From contig OZ244867.1 of NCBI GenBank assembly GCA_965221175.1, positions 434,001 to 498,000 of the forward strand: a DNA stretch of 64,000 nt, given 5' to 3'. Below the pieces are notes generated by a model. The model searched no databases and had not been told where the DNA came from. It worked only from the letters and a program-made list of their open reading frames with translations. Below, piece by piece: positions 44,964 to 54,059 of the stretch. Origin of the DNA: JAJDZL01 sp965221175 (lineage in GTDB: Bacteria; Pseudomonadota; Gammaproteobacteria; Arenicellales; JAJDZL01). A program made the position numbers and the translations under genes. Every line of letters begins with the position of its first letter. The first letter of the stretch is position 1.

Positions 44964-46244
44964 ATGCTTGATCAACAGTTACTTCGTAACGAGTACAAGT
45001 CAATCGCAGAGAAGCTCAAACCGAGAGATTATGAGTTCGACATAGCTTATTTTGAAGATCTCGAATTCCGCAGAAAATCTATCCAGTCAGACACAGAAGC
45101 GGCTCGAAACAGGCGAAATCAGCTTTCCAAAGAAATTGGAACAATGAAATCTTCCGGTGAAGATGTATCTGATTTGATGGTTGACGTCGCGAATGTCGGC
45201 ACGGAACTGAGTGACTTTGAGGAGAAGTTCGCCTTGATTCAAGATGAAATTCATGCCTTTCAATCGAACATCCCCAACATTGCTCACGACTCGGTTCCAA
45301 TCGGCAGTTCCGAAGAAGATAATGAGGAGGTCCGAAAGGTAGGAAAAATCAGAGAGTTTGATTTCGAACCTAAGGATCACGTTGCTCTGGGTGAAGGACT
45401 TGGAATGCTTGACTTTGAATTGGCCGTAAAACTCGCAGGGTCGAGATTTGTCGTAATGCGTCAGGAACTTGCCGCACTTCATCGGGCAATATCGCAATTG
45501 ATGATCGATACACATACTCGGGAGCACGGCTACGAAGAAATCAATCTTCCATTTATTGTCAATGCAGACATACTATACGGTACTGGGCAACTTCCAAAGT
45601 TTCAAGATGATCAATTTCATCTTGAGGATTCCCGTGATTTTTACTTAATTCCAACTGCGGAAGTTCCGTTAACCAATATTGTCAGGAATTGCATTATTGA
45701 ACCGGCGGATTTGCCCATGCAGTTTGTTGCGCATACTCCTTGCTTTCGTCGGGAAGCTGGTTCATATGGCAAGGACACCCGTGGAATGATTCGTCAGCAT
45801 CAGTTTGAAAAAGTTGAACTTGTTCATATTGTCAGTCCGGAAACTTCATATGAGGTTCTAGAAGAACTAACCGCAAATGCAGAGCAAATTCTCAAACTGC
45901 TCAGTCTGCCTTATCGCGTTATCGTGTTGTGTACCGGCGATATGGGATTCAGTGCGGCAAAGACTTACGACATTGAAGTCTGGCTTCCTGGTCAGCAGAA
46001 ATATCGGGAAATTTCGTCTTGCAGCAACTGTGAGGGTTTCCAGGCTCGCAGGATGAAAGCTCGCTGGCGCAATCCGCAGACGAAGCGTCCGGAACCATTG
46101 CACACCTTGAACGGCTCCGGTCTAGCTGTGGGCAGGGCATTTATTGCCGTGATGGAGAACTACCAGAACGAAGATGGTAGTATTGACGTCCCTGATTTGC
46201 TTAAACCTTATATGGGAGGAATCAGCCGAATTGAACCTCGTTGA
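44964..46244 (+). CDS. serS: Seryl-tRNA synthetase
   Basis: 426 residues. An N-terminal coiled-coil arm (about 30-105) that grips the tRNA-Ser variable arm, then the class II core: motif 2 PCFRREAGSYGKDTRGMIRQHQFEKVEL, TGDMGFSAAKTYDIEVWLPGQ, EISSCSNCEGFQARR and motif 3 NGSGLAVGRAFIAVMEN. Length as in E. coli (430). Confidence 0.98.
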   Translation: MLDQQLLRNEYKSIAEKLKPRDYEFDIAYFEDLEFRRKSIQSDTEAARNRRNQLSKEIGTMKSSGEDVSDLMVDVANVGTELSDFEEKFALIQDEIHAFQSNIPNIAHDSVPIGSSEEDNEEVRKVGKIREFDFEPKDHVALGEGLGMLDFELAVKLAGSRFVVMRQELAALHRAISQLMIDTHTREHGYEEINLPFIVNADILYGTGQLPKFQDDQFHLEDSRDFYLIPTAEVPLTNIVRNCIIEPADLPMQFVAHTPCFRREAGSYGKDTRGMIRQHQFEKVELVHIVSPETSYEVLEELTANAEQILKLLSLPYRVIVLCTGDMGFSAAKTYDIEVWLPGQQKYREISSCSNCEGFQARRMKARWRNPQTKRPEPLHTLNGSGLAVGRAFIAVMENYQNEDGSIDVPDLLKPYMGGISRIEPR

Positions 46245-46661
46245 GCACTCTGCAACAACAACTCCTATTGTGCAGTCAAGTTAGAACCAATTGGCGGAAA
46301 GGAATACCCTCATATCAGAAATTTACCTGTGCCGGTTTCGTCTGTCGCTGTGCCTAATTAAAACTCCTGTATTGTTCTGTCTGTATTTGGGTCTGTGAAT
46401 TTTGTACAGCTAATATCCTTGATTTCCAAAAGAGCAGTTTGTTGGCAAAACTGAGTTTTAAAAATGTTTATATTTGCAATACAGGGTGAATATAGAAATA
46501 ACAGGCATCAATCAGCAGGGTGATTTTGGCGCTACCTATTTTAAGACAGAATGATATATCGTAGGTTGCGGTGAATGTTGAACGTACATGTTCACAAAGA
46601 TTATGCGATATAGCAAAATTTTTCCGGTGTCACACTGCAATTTTTTATAACGGGTTTTACC
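46245..46661. other. 417-bp spacer after serS, no gene seen
   Basis: AT-rich. A dyad TGAACGTACATGTTCA at 46579-46594 (two mismatched positions) stands about 70 bases before the next gene and could be an operator. No terminator for serS is obvious. Confidence 0.4.
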
Positions 46662-48191
46662 ATGATTATTGATGAAATTCTAATGGGGAGCTTACAGTTT
46701 CTCTCTGCACTATTTATATTTGCAGTAGGCATGGTTGTTGCGGTTGTTATAGTAATTTTCATCATAGACGTAAGACAGACGCGCGATGCAGTCAGAAGAA
46801 ATTATCCAGTTCTGGGAAGATTTCGTTATCTATTTTCAATGCTTGGTGAATTTTTTCGCCAGTATTTCTTCGCAATGGACCGTGAAGAAATGCCTTTCAA
46901 TCGAGCTGAAAGGGATTGGATAGAACGCTCTTCAAAGAATGTGGACAACACCGTCGCGTTTGGTTCTACGCGAAGTCTGTCTCCTGTTGGCACGACAATT
47001 TTTGTGAACTGCCCGTTCCCCACTTTGACAGAACATGCGGTTGCAATGGTGCCGATGTTGATCGGACCTTACAGCAGAAATCCCTACAATGCTCCTTCAT
47101 TTTTCAATATTTCCGGCATGAGCTATGGAGCGTTTTCAACTCCCGCAGTACGTGCGCTGTCGAAAGGCGCCAAATTGGCTGGCTGCTGGTACAACACTGG
47201 AGAAGGCGGGCTTTCAAGCCATCACCTTGAAGGGGGATGCGACATTGTGTTTCAGATCGGAACGGCAAAATATGGCGTTCGCGATAGGGAAGGAAATCTG
47301 GATGCGGACAAACTCCGGGAAGCCGCTGCCCACGAACAAGTCAAGATGTTTGAGTTGAAACTCAGCCAAGGTGCTAAACCTGGCAAGGGCGGAATATTGC
47401 CGGCAGCTAAGGTCACTGAAGAAATCGCCGCAATTAGAGGCATACCGGCAGGCGAAGCGTCGATCTCTCCCAATCGCCATCCTGAAATCGACAATATCTC
47501 CGATCTTCTCGACGTGATTGAGAAAATTCGTGATATTTCCGGCAAACCGGTCGGTTTTAAATCCGTTTTCGGCAGTTTCGAATGGCTTGAAGAAATGTGT
47601 TTGGAAATTCATGCGCGCGGTATTGAAAGCGCTCCCGATTTCATTACTGTCGATAGCGGTGATGGCGGCACGGGTGCGGCACCCATGCCATTAATGGACA
47701 ATGTCGGTTTACCCGTGCGCGAGTCGCTTCCCTTGGTATCTGACGTCCTGCACAAATATGGACTGCGCGAACGAATCAGGACAATTTCGTCGGGCAAGCT
47801 TGTCAACCCGTCAGAGGTTGCGTGGGCGATTGCTACTGGTGCCGATTTTGTAACATCAGCGCGAGGCTTCATGTTCGCGCTCGGTTGCATTCAATCACTC
47901 AAATGCAACAAGAATACCTGCCCAACAGGGGTCACGACACACAATCCAAGGCTTCAAAAAGGCCTGAACCCTGCTGACAAATCGGTAAAGGTAGCCAATT
48001 ACTGCAAGAAACTGATCCAGGAAGTTCAGATCATTTCCCATTCGTGTGGCGTCGTACGGCCGCGTTTGATGAACAGGGGACACGTTCGAATTGTTCAAAG
48101 CAATGGAAAATCAACTCCGATGCATGTGCTTTATCCGCGCCCTGTTGTTCTTTCTGAGTATGCGGCAGTCGGTAGTGATCGTTCTATTTGA
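46662..48191 (+). CDS. Membrane-anchored FMN-binding glutamate-synthase-family protein
   Basis: 509 residues. One long or two short membrane helices at the N-terminus (about 8-37), then a GltB2-like FMN barrel: NISGMSYGAFSTPAVRALSKGA, YNTGEGGLSSHH, KPGKGGILPAAKV, SGDGGTGAAP and a [3Fe-4S] motif C409-x5-C415-x4-C420 (GCIQSLKCNKNTCPTGVTT). The glutaminase and central domains of glutamate synthase are absent, so it cannot use glutamine as full GltB does. Such stand-alone proteins are widespread and of uncertain reaction. Single gene, converging with lpdA. Confidence 0.88.
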   Translation: MIIDEILMGSLQFLSALFIFAVGMVVAVVIVIFIIDVRQTRDAVRRNYPVLGRFRYLFSMLGEFFRQYFFAMDREEMPFNRAERDWIERSSKNVDNTVAFGSTRSLSPVGTTIFVNCPFPTLTEHAVAMVPMLIGPYSRNPYNAPSFFNISGMSYGAFSTPAVRALSKGAKLAGCWYNTGEGGLSSHHLEGGCDIVFQIGTAKYGVRDREGNLDADKLREAAAHEQVKMFELKLSQGAKPGKGGILPAAKVTEEIAAIRGIPAGEASISPNRHPEIDNISDLLDVIEKIRDISGKPVGFKSVFGSFEWLEEMCLEIHARGIESAPDFITVDSGDGGTGAAPMPLMDNVGLPVRESLPLVSDVLHKYGLRERIRTISSGKLVNPSEVAWAIATGADFVTSARGFMFALGCIQSLKCNKNTCPTGVTTHNPRLQKGLNPADKSVKVANYCKKLIQEVQIISHSCGVVRPRLMNRGHVRIVQSNGKSTPMHVLYPRPVVLSEYAAVGSDRSI

Positions 48192-48304
48192 TTGATGTTG
48201 CCTGTTGGATTCAGATTGGAAATTCGTATGAAATGCCAGCAACAGCTTTCGTATTCCCATTAAATTCCAAGAGCATAGCTTTGAAATCGATATCAGTTTA
48301 TACC

Positions 48305-49744
48305 TTAGCGGTTGCCTGATTTTGATTTCTTAGGCAGGTAAAGATCCGTAATCGTTCCTTCATACGTTTCAGCGGCAAATCCAATCGTTTCTGAAAGCGT
48401 CGGATGGGCGTGAATGGTCAGTGCAATATCTTCTGCATCAGAGCTCATTTCAATCGCCAATGCTGCTTCTGCGATTAGTTCTCCTGCGTTCGTACCTGCA
48501 ATCCCGGCGCCAATCAATCTGTTGGTAGTTGGGTCAAACAAAAGTTTGGTAGTTCCCTCTGGGCGGGACATCGACAGTGCCCTGCCGCTGGCGCGCCACG
48601 GAAAGACAGTTTTCTCAAAGGGTGTATTGGTTCTTTTGGCTTCTCTCTCAGTCAGCCCAACCCAGGCAATTTCAGGGTCAGTGTAGGCCACAGACGGTAT
48701 GATTGAAGTGTCGAAGCCGGATTTCATTCCAGCAATAACTTCTGCTGCAACTTTGCCCTGATGGCTGGCACGGTGCGCCAGCATCGGCTGTCCGGTAATA
48801 TCGCCAATTGCAAAGATTCCTTCTACGTTTGTTCGCTGTTGCCGGTCGACTGGAATAATGCCTCTTTCATCAACTTCGATTCCAGCGGCAACGGCACCGA
48901 TTGAATTTCCGTTTGCCGTTCGACCGACCGCGGTCAATATCATATCGAAGCTGTCTTCAGTTCTTTTTCCATTGCTTTCAAATACAACCTTGAGGTTGTC
49001 CTTGTTGGCATCAACGGAAACGACAGCAGTCTTGAGCATGATTTGTTGGTAATTTTTCTTGATACGGGCAGTAAGAGGTTTTACGATATCTGCATCAGCT
49101 TCGGCGATAAGGCTGTCCATGATTTCCACTACGGTAATTGAACACCCGAGTTCGTGATATACGGTTGCCAACTCAAGTCCGATGATTCCACCACCGATGA
49201 TCAGGAGTCGTTCAGGCACTTTCTGCAGTAACAGAGCACCGGTTGAATCGACAATACGAGGGTCATCTGGCAAGAAAGATAAAGAGGATGGGCGAGAGCC
49301 AGCGGCAATCACAGCGTCTCGAAAAAAAACTTTTGTTACACTGTTTTCATCAACTACGTTAATGGATTCTGAACTGGAAAATTGACCGTGTCCAGTGATG
49401 ACTTTAACGTCTCTTTGTTTTGCTAACGCCGTCAGGCCACCTGTCAGTTGGCCGACGACTTTGTCCACCCAGCTACGAAGCATTTGAGGATCAATGTCAG
49501 GATTCTCAAATGTGACTCCACAGTCTTTGATTTCACTCGCTTCGCAGATGACCTTTGCCACATGAAGCAAAGCTTTGGATGGTATGCACCCAACGTGGAG
49601 GCAAACACCGCCAAGCTGCGGATAGCGTTCAATTAAAACCGTTTTTTTGCCAAGATCAGCTGCTCGAAACGCAGCGGTGTATCCGCCGGGACCGGCACCA
49701 AGAACCGCAACATCGGCGTGAATATTCGAATCGTTGTCGTTCAA
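48305..49744 (-). CDS. lpdA: Dihydrolipoyl dehydrogenase (E3)
   Basis: 479 residues. FAD motif AVLGAGPGGYTAAFRAADLG, redox pair C48/C53 in LGGVCLHVGCIPSKALLH, NAD motif LLIIGGGIIGLELATVYHELG, AIGDITGQPMLAHRA and the catalytic HAHPTLSE. Reoxidises the lipoyl groups of AceF. Begins about 40 bases after the aceF stop; last gene of the minus-strand cluster. Confidence 0.96.
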   Translation of the reverse strand: MNDNDSNIHADVAVLGAGPGGYTAAFRAADLGKKTVLIERYPQLGGVCLHVGCIPSKALLHVAKVICEASEIKDCGVTFENPDIDPQMLRSWVDKVVGQLTGGLTALAKQRDVKVITGHGQFSSSESINVVDENSVTKVFFRDAVIAAGSRPSSLSFLPDDPRIVDSTGALLLQKVPERLLIIGGGIIGLELATVYHELGCSITVVEIMDSLIAEADADIVKPLTARIKKNYQQIMLKTAVVSVDANKDNLKVVFESNGKRTEDSFDMILTAVGRTANGNSIGAVAAGIEVDERGIIPVDRQQRTNVEGIFAIGDITGQPMLAHRASHQGKVAAEVIAGMKSGFDTSIIPSVAYTDPEIAWVGLTEREAKRTNTPFEKTVFPWRASGRALSMSRPEGTTKLLFDPTTNRLIGAGIAGTNAGELIAEAALAIEMSSDAEDIALTIHAHPTLSETIGFAAETYEGTITDLYLPKKSKSGNR

Positions 49745-49784
49745 GACGTTTAGGTTCGTTGATTAACTGTAGAAAAGGATGCGA

Positions 49785-51122
49785 CTACAACAGAATCCGT
49801 CTTGAATCGTATAGCAGTTCGCAGACAAACTTTGTGAATCGTGCTGCTTCGGCACCGTCAATTACTCTGTGATCGTACGAAAGTGACAATGGCAGCATAG
49901 TCTTCCACTCCATGCCGTCTTCGGCTGGCACTGCTACCTGATGATTCCTGCTAACTCCTAGAATCGCAACCTCCGGAGGATTGATAATTGGCGTAAAGAA
50001 ACGCCCGCCAATGCCACCAAGACTTGAAATCGTGAAACAGCCGCCTTGAAAATCAGAAGGTGTAAGTTCTCCGTTTCGAGCTTTTCCGCCAAGCGCCTGC
50101 AGCATTCTCGCGATGTCCAGCACACCTAATGTCTGAATATCTCTGATTACTGGAACGACCAATCCGTTTGGTGTATCAACGGCAATGCCAATATTAAAGT
50201 ATTTCTTTAAGATTAGGCTTTGGCCATCTGGAGATAAAGATGAATTGAAATTCGGATATTGCTGAAGGGCATTGATAATGGCTTTGCAGATGAAAGCCAG
50301 AATCGTTACTCGAGTACCGGTAATTTTCTCCTCGGAATCAATCGCTTTACGAAACAGTTCAAGTTCGGTAGTGTTTGCTTCATCATGATGTGTGACGTGC
50401 GGAATATCAAGCCACGAACGGTGCAGACGATCTCCGGTAATTCGCTTGATTTTCGACAGTTTGAGAATTTCGGTTTCACCAAATTTAGAGAAATCGACCT
50501 CTGGAATAGGGGGTGGGCCAAATCTGTAGCCACTGTCTTGTGAAGCACCGTCCTGCATTCGTTGTTTGACGTGATTTTTGATATCATCCCGAATGATTCG
50601 CCCTTTCGCGCCTGTCCCTCTGATTTGAGATAAATCAACTCCCAGTTCTCTTGCAAATCGTCGTACGCTCGGACTCGCATGGGGAAGAGTGCCTTTCGAT
50701 CGCTCGACAGGTGGTGGCAGGGTTGGAGGCGGAGGTGGTACGTAATAATCGTTCTGAGACTGTTTGTCATCTTCAACAGCCACATCCGTTTCTTCTGTAA
50801 CAGGCGCTGTTGTGATTTCCTCAGTAGTCGCCTCTTCAACAGCCGGTTCAGGTTGTTCCGAAATTTCTTCTACAGCTTCCCCGGATGCTGCGACACTCAA
50901 CAGATGATCGCCTTCTGAAATCTTGTCACCTAAATTGACAACTAAATCTATGACTTTACCTGCGACTGGAGAGGGTACATCCATCGTCGCCTTGTCGCTC
51001 TCTAAGGTCAGGACTGAATCATCGACGGCAACTGTATCACCGACTGCAACATGCAATTCGATGACTTCTACATCTGTGAAGTCTCCGATGTCTGGCAACA
51101 GTACCTTGCTAGGTTCGCTCAT
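49785..51122 (-). CDS. aceF: Pyruvate dehydrogenase E2, dihydrolipoamide acetyltransferase
   Basis: 445 residues: one lipoyl domain (lipoyl Lys44 in ESDKATMDVPS), an acidic then Pro-rich linker (YVPPPPPTLPPP), a peripheral-subunit-binding domain (about 155-190; ASPSVRRFARELGVDLSQ) and the catalytic core ending with DHRVIDGAEAARF. E. coli AceF has three lipoyl domains; one is common elsewhere. The matching aceE lies 6.5 kb upstream, separated by eight genes. A short overlapping leader ORF with a strong ribosome-binding site precedes it. Confidence 0.95.
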   Translation of the reverse strand: MSEPSKVLLPDIGDFTDVEVIELHVAVGDTVAVDDSVLTLESDKATMDVPSPVAGKVIDLVVNLGDKISEGDHLLSVAASGEAVEEISEQPEPAVEEATTEEITTAPVTEETDVAVEDDKQSQNDYYVPPPPPTLPPPVERSKGTLPHASPSVRRFARELGVDLSQIRGTGAKGRIIRDDIKNHVKQRMQDGASQDSGYRFGPPPIPEVDFSKFGETEILKLSKIKRITGDRLHRSWLDIPHVTHHDEANTTELELFRKAIDSEEKITGTRVTILAFICKAIINALQQYPNFNSSLSPDGQSLILKKYFNIGIAVDTPNGLVVPVIRDIQTLGVLDIARMLQALGGKARNGELTPSDFQGGCFTISSLGGIGGRFFTPIINPPEVAILGVSRNHQVAVPAEDGMEWKTMLPLSLSYDHRVIDGAEAARFTKFVCELLYDSRRILL

Positions 51123-51150
51123 CGAAATAGACTGTGAAAGTGATAATCAA
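51109..51150 (-). CDS. Possible 13-residue leader peptide overlapping the aceF start
   Basis: GGAGGTAA (51152-51159, minus strand) precedes TTG 51150, opening MIITFTVYFDERT and ending at TAG 51109, 14 bases inside aceF in another frame. The aceF ATG itself has no good site, so ribosomes may reach it by coupling from this leader. Seen as sequence; expression is inference. Confidence 0.35.
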   Translation of the reverse strand: MIITFTVYFDERT

Positions 51151-51224
51151 ATTACCTCCAAAGGGTAGTATCTTTAAATATGCGAGAGATGTGACGGTTA
51201 AAGGGACTAATCCACTCGCTCAGT

Positions 51225-52112
51225 CTACATGGCTTCTTCCTGTTGAAGAGCAAAGATGGAAGTATACCCTCCTGACCAGTCAGGTGGTATCTGACACGGC
51301 CGCTCATCGTGATGTGCCCAGCGAGCCGTTTGTCCCCTAACAATGGTTTGATAATATCTAGAGTCTGTGGGAACCGGGGTATAAGGCATTGCGTCCGCAG
51401 ATGAATATGCATTCAGTAGAAGAGGGCGCCCTATGGATGAACGGTTTGGCATTGACGAATGCAGCATTCTGCAGTTGTGGATCGTGAGAGACCCTGCTGG
51501 ACCGCTAAGCTCCATAGCACGACTTGTATCGAGTTTACCAGCATCTTCGGCTGACAGGCATCCGGTCCATTGCCCGGAATCGTTGTACTGATCATAAAGT
51601 GGCTTCTTGTGGCTCTTGGGAAGCACAACAAGTGGTCCCTGTTCGTGATTGCACTCGTACAGATACAGGCCGACAGTCAGCGGACTGTAATTGGTATGCG
51701 GCCAGAATTGGATGTCCTGATGCCATTTGACTTCTTCGCCTCCGTGCGCCCACTTAAAATTCAGTTTCGAGTGATGAAACTTGACATCGGGACCGACTAG
51801 ATCAGCCACAATATCCGTAATCAGCGAACTGGATGCATATTTCCAGTAGGCATCGTGATGGTCATTCGGACTGGTAAGCCTTCGCAGGCGCGGCTCTTCC
51901 GGTGAATGGTTCTTATCCAGGTCCCATGTGCTATCTGAAATCGTAATTTCTCGGCTTCGTTCAATCATTTCATTCGTTGCATCGCGCAGTCGATTCAACC
52001 AGTTTTCCGGCACCGCACTCTCAACCAAAAGATAACCGTTGTCAAAATAGTAACGCCGTTGTTCGTCGGTCAGCGACAAAGGCGGATGTTGGAGAATTTG
52101 ATTAATTTCCAT
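51225..52112 (-). CDS. Phytanoyl-CoA dioxygenase (PhyH) family 2-oxoglutarate oxygenase
   Basis: 295 residues. Iron triad visible as H131-x-D133 (KWHQDIQFWPH) and H218 (CRMLHSSMPN), with R229 (SIGRPLLLN) as the 2-oxoglutarate anchor. YYFDNGYLLVESAVP and the GPLVVLPKSHKKPL loop are typical of the family that includes phytanoyl-CoA and ectoine hydroxylases; ectoine-specific wording is not seen. It follows the TRAP permease by 14 bases, so its substrate may be what the transporter imports. The substrate is unknown. Confidence 0.85.
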   Translation of the reverse strand: MEINQILQHPPLSLTDEQRRYYFDNGYLLVESAVPENWLNRLRDATNEMIERSREITISDSTWDLDKNHSPEEPRLRRLTSPNDHHDAYWKYASSSLITDIVADLVGPDVKFHHSKLNFKWAHGGEEVKWHQDIQFWPHTNYSPLTVGLYLYECNHEQGPLVVLPKSHKKPLYDQYNDSGQWTGCLSAEDAGKLDTSRAMELSGPAGSLTIHNCRMLHSSMPNRSSIGRPLLLNAYSSADAMPYTPVPTDSRYYQTIVRGQTARWAHHDERPCQIPPDWSGGYTSIFALQQEEAM

Positions 52113-52126
52113 TTTCTGTACCTCTA

Positions 52127-53449
52127 TCAGTTGAACCCCAGTAGTTTATCAGGCAGCCACAAAACGATTTGCGGAAATGCTATTACCACACACAAAGTGA
52201 CAAGTTGTAACAGTATAAACGGAGTCATGCCTCGAAACATGTGTTGCAACGTAATTTCTGGCGGACTAATGCCTCTCAAGTAGAAAATCGCAGGTGCCAT
52301 TGGCGGCGTAAGGTAGCTGGTTTGAATAATGATCAGGAATAACACGCAGAACCAAACCGGGTCGTAACCCATGTGTGTGATCACAGGGATGAATACGGGA
52401 ATGAAAATCAGCAGGATTGAAATCCATTCCAAAACGAATCCGGCAAGAAAACTAATCGCCATAAATAACGCAAGAGTCGCCCAGTTGGGCAGGTTTGATT
52501 CTCGAATCAACTCCTCAACCAGAAAAACACCGCCTGATGCAATAAACACACCCGAAAACATGCTGCCGCCAAGCAGAATCAACATGATCATACAGGTTAC
52601 TTTGAGAGACTTGATCAAAGCTTCATTCAGAACCGCAATAGAAAACCGTCGATAGAATATCGTCAGCAATATCGATCCGAAAGCACCCATTCCAGCCGCT
52701 TCGGTCGGCGCCGCCCAACCGAACATAATCGAACCAAGAACCGCGAAAATCAGCAACAGCGGTGGAATCAGCGCACGGGCGGTGATGGAAAGCTTCTCCA
52801 GCAGCCTAGGATCATCTGGTGAGGGAGGTATACGTGCGCCATCTGAGGGTCTCAGTGTGCATCGTACGATGATGTAAACAACGTAGAAGAATGCCATGAG
52901 CAAACCAGGAAAAACCATTCCGACGAAAAGGTCACCGACCGAAACATCGGCGACAGGTCCGAGCACCACAACCACAACAGAAGGGGGAATTATGGTGCCG
53001 AGAGAACCCCCGGCGCATATCGTTCCGGAAATCAGTCCTTTGTGATACGCATACTTCATCATGATAGGAATCGCGAGAAGCCCGACTACAGTCTCTGTGG
53101 CTCCGATAACGCCTGTTGAAGCCGCAAATATCACGCACATTACGATTGTTCCAACAGCCAATCCGCCTGGCAAGCGTCGAGTCCAGATATGCACCGCTTC
53201 GAACAGTCGTTCTGCAATACCTGATCTTTCCAGCATTGACCCCATGAACACGAACAATGGAACCGCAGCTAGAACGAAATTTGATGCAACAGCATCGACT
53301 TTTTCGGCGAACTGAAAAATTACTGGAGTGCCAAACGTAATCAGACCAAAACCAAGTGCAACCCCCATCAATGAAAATGCAACTGGGAATCCGGCAAACA
53401 AAACCAGCAGGATCGCCGGGAACATGGCTAGGGCAAGATACTCACCCAT
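52127..53449 (-). CDS. dctM: TRAP transporter large permease DctM
   Basis: 440 residues, about 12 membrane helices. Family signatures: PLFVFMGSMLERSGIAERLFE, GGLAVGTIVMCVIFAASTGVIGATE, GGSLGTIIPPSVVVVV and the closing YLTPPMAPAIFYLRG. The elevator-type membrane unit of a sodium-coupled TRAP transporter. Overlaps dctQ by 8 bp; the order dctP-dctQ-dctM is canonical. Confidence 0.94.
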   Translation of the reverse strand: MGEYLALAMFPAILLVLFAGFPVAFSLMGVALGFGLITFGTPVIFQFAEKVDAVASNFVLAAVPLFVFMGSMLERSGIAERLFEAVHIWTRRLPGGLAVGTIVMCVIFAASTGVIGATETVVGLLAIPIMMKYAYHKGLISGTICAGGSLGTIIPPSVVVVVLGPVADVSVGDLFVGMVFPGLLMAFFYVVYIIVRCTLRPSDGARIPPSPDDPRLLEKLSITARALIPPLLLIFAVLGSIMFGWAAPTEAAGMGAFGSILLTIFYRRFSIAVLNEALIKSLKVTCMIMLILLGGSMFSGVFIASGGVFLVEELIRESNLPNWATLALFMAISFLAGFVLEWISILLIFIPVFIPVITHMGYDPVWFCVLFLIIIQTSYLTPPMAPAIFYLRGISPPEITLQHMFRGMTPFILLQLVTLCVVIAFPQIVLWLPDKLLGFN

Positions 53450-53969
53450 TGGAATTTACATTTGCGATATTCGTTGGGTTGAGCAGTGTGCGAACTGCTC
53501 GAATCAATTCAGCGACAGCCTGTATGGATAGGACCAGAAAACCAACGAAGAAAACCACACGAAAGGGCCAAATGACTGGATTCCATGCAGATTCCCCGGA
53601 CAGTTGTCCAGAATTGAACGCACCAAGAGCATAGTTAGCCAGTCGATAGGACAGCCAGAAACTTAGTGGCAAAAACAGAAATGTATAACCGAGTGTATCG
53701 ACCAGCGCCTGCAGTCTAGGGCTGAATCGGGAATATAGGACGTCAATTCGTATATGGGCTTTTTCTCGAAGTGCGAATGCTGATCCGAGCAAAAAATTGG
53801 CTCCGGTCATCATATAGCCAATTTCATAAGCCCAAATGGTTGGTGCATTGAACAGGTAGCGGGAAAAAACCTCGTAGATTGTTGCAACAATCAGAGGCAA
53901 GACGATCCACGCAGCAAGCAAGCCGATACTGCCGCTGAATCGATCAGCGATGCGAAGCAGGGAGTGCAT
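53442..53969 (-). CDS. dctQ: TRAP transporter small permease DctQ
   Basis: 175 residues from ATG 53969; a TTG at 54002 gives an 11-residue extension that would begin inside the dctP-dctQ spacer. Four membrane helices with the typical ANFLLGSAFALREKAHIRIDVLYSRF segment. Forms the scaffold for DctM. Translation probably depends on readthrough past the hairpin at 54004-54045. Confidence 0.9.
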   Translation of the reverse strand: MHSLLRIADRFSGSIGLLAAWIVLPLIVATIYEVFSRYLFNAPTIWAYEIGYMMTGANFLLGSAFALREKAHIRIDVLYSRFSPRLQALVDTLGYTFLFLPLSFWLSYRLANYALGAFNSGQLSGESAWNPVIWPFRVVFFVGFLVLSIQAVAELIRAVRTLLNPTNIANVNSNG

Positions 53970-54003
53970 CAGTAAATTGAAGTGTCCCGCAACGACGGGC
54001 AAC

Positions 54004-54045
54004 GAGCAGTTGCCGGGAAATTCAAAGGAGTTCCCGGCAATGCTC
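54004..54045 (-). promoter_or_regulatory. Strong intercistronic hairpin between dctP and dctQ
   Basis: GAGCAGTTGCCGGGAA (54004-54019) pairs with TTCCCGGCAATGCTC (54031-54045): 15 base pairs with one bulged base and an 11-base loop. No T-run follows on the minus strand. Such stem-loops are known behind dctP in TRAP operons and are thought to stabilise the binding-protein message over that of the permease. Confidence 0.8.
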
Positions 54046-54059
54046 TATTCAAGTTGAAT

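Noticed and set aside
46579..46594. GAAC-N6-GTTC as an SOS-type operator
   Set aside because: The spacing fits neither the Bacillus (N4) nor the alphaproteobacterial (N7) form, and the downstream gene is not a repair gene.
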